NCBI GenBank assembly: GCA_013288655.1
Contig: JABDBK010000007.1
Location: forward strand, 1 to 57,116
DNA length: 57,116 nt
From: Gammaproteobacteria bacterium
GTDB taxonomy: Bacteria; Pseudomonadota; Gammaproteobacteria; DSM-16500
Direction: 5' to 3'
Numbering within the stretch: position 1 is the stretch's first letter; the number at the start of each line of letters is the position of its first letter. A program made the translations under genes and the position numbers. Shown in pieces: positions 55,145 to 57,116 of this stretch. The notes beneath the pieces are model-generated. The model saw nothing but the letters and a program-made list of their open reading frames with translations, was not told the DNA's origin and ran no database searches.

Positions 55145-55633
55145 TTGAGTTCACATGACGAAGCGCCAGAAAGTCCTAGCAAGTCTGAGCGCAAAAGGCG
55201 TATGCTTGCATTACAAAAATTAGGTGAAACATTAGTAAATTTATCACCCGATTTATTAGCCAAAATTCCACTAAACGATACCTTGAAAACTGCGATACTC
55301 GAAGCACGTGTCATCACAAAGCATGAAGCTAAGCGTAGACAATTACAATATATCGGACGCTTAATGCGTGATACTGACCCCGTTCCTATCGAAGCTGCGA
55401 TTGACGCTCTCGAATCAAAAAGCAAACTCAGCAAAGCCAAATTTCATCAAATGGAACGTTGGCGCGACACCCTGATCGCTGAGGAAGACGATGCCTTACA
55501 AAGATTTATAGAACAATATCCCCATGCGAATCGCCAGGAGTTACGGCAGCTCGTACGCAACGCGAAAAAAGTATCTAAAGGTGCTGATACAGAGTTGTTT
55601 CGTTATATTAGAAAAATTATTGAAACAAGTTAA
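55145..55633 (+). CDS. darP: Ribosome-associated protein DarP/YjgA (DUF615)
   Basis: 162 residues. DarP binds late 50S precursors and helps rRNA assembly around the peptidyl-transferase centre. The family core is KSERKRRMLALQKLGETLVN, then ITKHEAKRRQLQYIGRLMRD and NRQELRQLVRNAKKVS. The first codon is a TTG; no in-frame ATG occurs before M20, which lies inside the family core, so TTG is chosen. Typically adjacent to pmbA in gammaproteobacteria, as here. A 23-bp-stem hairpin follows 8 nt after the stop. Confidence 0.88.
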   Translation: MSSHDEAPESPSKSERKRRMLALQKLGETLVNLSPDLLAKIPLNDTLKTAILEARVITKHEAKRRQLQYIGRLMRDTDPVPIEAAIDALESKSKLSKAKFHQMERWRDTLIAEEDDALQRFIEQYPHANRQELRQLVRNAKKVSKGADTELFRYIRKIIETS

Positions 55634-55640
55634 TAATACA

Positions 55641-55692
55641 CGCGATTCTCAACTTTAAATTACGTTAATGTAATTTAAAGTTGAGAATCGCG
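55641..55692. repeat. Perfect 23-bp-stem hairpin between convergent genes
   Basis: The left arm (55641-55663, beginning CGCGATTCTCAACTTT) and right arm (55670-55692) are exact reverse complements with a 6-nt loop GTTAAT. It fills the space between darP and the LRR-protein gene. It has the same layout as the 40164-40213 hairpin but a different sequence. No T-tract follows on either strand. Confidence 0.88.
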
Positions 55693-55703
55693 TCTTATAT
55701 GCT

Positions 55704-56531
55704 TTAGTTAAACCGATAACTACCTGCTAGATTTTTTAGTTTAAAATATGGACGTTCAAACATAATAGTTGCAAGCTTTCTATCTCGGATGGATGAATAA
55801 ATTTCACGCAACATATCTCCATGCTCGGCGGAACGCATTATTTGTTCGGCATTGAGTAATACAATTTTTTGTAATGTTTTATTAGCCATAATTAAATTTT
55901 TTAATGCTTCTACCTCTTCCTTGGACCAGCGATAATAGCGATAATCGGCTACATTAGGGCCCTCCCAATGAAAAATTTTTAAGGACTTATTTTCCTCTAA
56001 TCCTTTAAAAATTGAAACCAATCCTTCATTGCTATCAGTGACGGATAATTTTTCCAATGAAGTATTAGTTTTTAATGCTTCTCCTATAACCTCACCTATT
56101 TTTGCATCAGTTGTACATCCTTTTAAAGAGAGGGATTTTACTTTCATCTTATCTATCGCTTGCATAAATTGAGAAAAAGCCTTCTCCGACCAACTTATTG
56201 AAGAATTAAACCAAGCACTATTTGGTCTCATTTGTTTGCCTGTTAGCTGAATAGTGTCAATTTGCTTTAGTTGTTCGTGATTTTCAACATATTCAGTTAA
56301 ATCCCCTCTAAATTTATTATCAGTACAAACTCTGCGATATATGTGCCACCTATTGCTACTCCACAGGATTGCGTGAAGTCTATTGGTTTCTTCGGCATCT
56401 TTGCGCCACTTATCGATATCAAATCCTGTTGTCGCTGTAATTTCTTCTGGTTTTTTCTCTTCTATGGAGGGTTTATCTTTAACTGGATTTTCTGTTTCTG
56501 GTTTATTATCTTCTGTAGGACGGTTATGCAT
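55704..56531 (-). CDS. Leucine-rich-repeat protein, candidate effector
   Basis: 275 residues, no signal peptide. The first 35 residues are acidic, Lys/Pro/Glu-rich and disordered-looking. Residues about 115-230 contain ribonuclease-inhibitor-like leucine-rich repeats: AIDKMKVKSLSLKGCTTD, then GEALKTNTSLEKLSVTDS, GLEENKSLKIFHWEG and LIMANKTLQKIVLLNAE. LRR proteins of this kind act in protein-protein contacts and are frequent among effectors of Legionella-like bacteria. AGGGAA lies 8 nt before the ATG. It converges on darP. Confidence 0.65.
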   Translation of the reverse strand: MHNRPTEDNKPETENPVKDKPSIEEKKPEEITATTGFDIDKWRKDAEETNRLHAILWSSNRWHIYRRVCTDNKFRGDLTEYVENHEQLKQIDTIQLTGKQMRPNSAWFNSSISWSEKAFSQFMQAIDKMKVKSLSLKGCTTDAKIGEVIGEALKTNTSLEKLSVTDSNEGLVSIFKGLEENKSLKIFHWEGPNVADYRYYRWSKEEVEALKNLIMANKTLQKIVLLNAEQIMRSAEHGDMLREIYSSIRDRKLATIMFERPYFKLKNLAGSYRFN

Positions 56532-56617
56532 TTTTATTTCCCTATTAATAGTTATTTTGAACGAAAAATATTATCTATAAAATATTAATATTAAGCAAGA
56601 TTCATTTTTGTTATTTA

Positions 56618-57070
56618 TCAAATCACTAATTCAATAGGACGTATTTTTGTATTTTTTTGCGAAACTATTTGAGCGATAGCATGATATTGATCATAAAATT
56701 TTAATTTGTCATTTTTGTTTTTAATACAAAGCTTATCGTAAATGTATACTCGAATTCTAGCTTCAATGTTTGGATCCATGTTAGTAGATTTATTATTAAA
56801 ATTTTCCCACTTCCTTACAGCAGTATGACTTTCATTCACAATTTTGCTAAATTCTCTTAAGCTAAGAGAAAAATAGCTTCTAATGAACTTCACTTGGTTG
56901 CCAGTTAATTTAGTATTTAGTAGAACTAAATCTATGATTACTTTGTTTGCGATTGATCTAATATCAATTTTTGGAGCATATTCTCCATTAATAAGAATCA
57001 TTTCAACATTATGCAATTCAATTGGAAAACCCAAACCTTCATACATATATTTTGTCAGTTTCTTTGTCAT
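56618..57070 (-). CDS. Helix-turn-helix regulator or antitoxin
   Basis: 150 residues. LTGNQVKFIRSYFSLSLREF, then SKIVNESHTAVRKWEN (about 56-91), is an XRE-like helix-turn-helix of the kind found in MqsA and HigA-type antitoxins. The N-terminal 50 residues are a small beta-containing domain; the C-terminal ~50 are Lys-rich. AGGGG precedes the ATG. The toxin partner would normally be upstream, past the window end, so the pairing cannot be tested here. Confidence 0.55.
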   Translation of the reverse strand: MTKKLTKYMYEGLGFPIELHNVEMILINGEYAPKIDIRSIANKVIIDLVLLNTKLTGNQVKFIRSYFSLSLREFSKIVNESHTAVRKWENFNNKSTNMDPNIEARIRVYIYDKLCIKNKNDKLKFYDQYHAIAQIVSQKNTKIRPIELVI

Positions 57071-57116
57071 TTCATTGCCCCTTATTTAATCGTATCACTG
57101 TGACTATTAATAAGTT

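Noticed and set aside
56576-56594. CTTAATATT-like sequence upstream of the LRR gene, resembling a PmrA half-site.
   Set aside because: Only one half-site fits; the second repeat at 11-bp spacing does not, and the region is very AT-rich.

Overview
The window looks like a chromosomal segment of a low-GC gammaproteobacterium, most likely a Legionellales relative (the Coxiella, Rickettsiella, Berkiella and Aquicella side) that lives inside a host cell. This rests on three things. The housekeeping gene order is gammaproteobacterial (lepA-lepB-rnc-era-recO, mlaFEDCB divergent from kdsD-kdsC-lptCAB, bamD divergent from rluD). The base composition is AT-rich. Several large or oddly composed orphan proteins carry eukaryote-like features (an F-box-like helix pair, leucine-rich repeats, long hydrophobic hairpins), as secreted effectors do. 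No secretion-system gene lies in the window, so effector status is inference, and the genus cannot be fixed from sequence alone.

Layout: 1-3.3 kb holds an HNH-type zinc protein, an F-box-like protein, a MATE exporter and a small orphan. 3.3-7.7 kb has divergent hemF and acnA, then an orphan protein. 7.7-18.4 kb is mostly a minus-strand housekeeping block (cysS, gltX, pdxJ, then recO-era-rnc-lepB-lepA), interrupted by a convergent pair, a Kdo 3-hydroxylase and an MFS exporter. 18.4-22.5 kb holds sdhE-ygfX, an orphan, and the threonine-catabolism operon kbl-tdh with an unknown third gene. 22.6-23.6 kb is a decayed AbiE-type toxin-antitoxin locus and two strong hairpins. 23.5-28.0 kb is pepA-like, ald and htpG on the minus strand. 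28.0-33.3 kb is an accessory island: an orphan HTH antitoxin, a secreted cysteine protein, an 857-residue effector-like protein, and complete VapBC and HigBA systems facing tail to tail. 33.4-39.2 kb is a one-gene fusion of a glutamate-synthase-small-subunit-like flavoprotein with a ferredoxin-reductase/2Fe-2S module, followed by ygfZ and nadE. 39.4-44.7 kb contains bamD/rluD/pgeF with two membrane orphans inserted, one behind a Fur-box-like site. 44.7-52.8 kb is the envelope block: a Do-type protease, the Mla phospholipid-transport operon, and the Kdo-precursor/Lpt lipopolysaccharide-export operon ending in an HPr-like phosphocarrier. 52.8-57.1 kb has a secreted orphan, a truncated HicB, pmbA, a 49-residue secreted peptide, darP, an LRR protein and an HTH regulator.

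Functional themes: outer-membrane biogenesis is concentrated here (bamD, Lpt, Kds, Mla, Kdo hydroxylase, Do protease). Alongside it are a central set of translation and RNA-processing genes and a turnover of toxin-antitoxin modules in every state from intact to remnant. Perfect or near-perfect hairpins with 7-23 bp stems sit at five convergent gene junctions; two further palindromic elements share an AAAAGCAT loop. No tRNA, rRNA, CRISPR array, transposase or phage structural gene was recognised.
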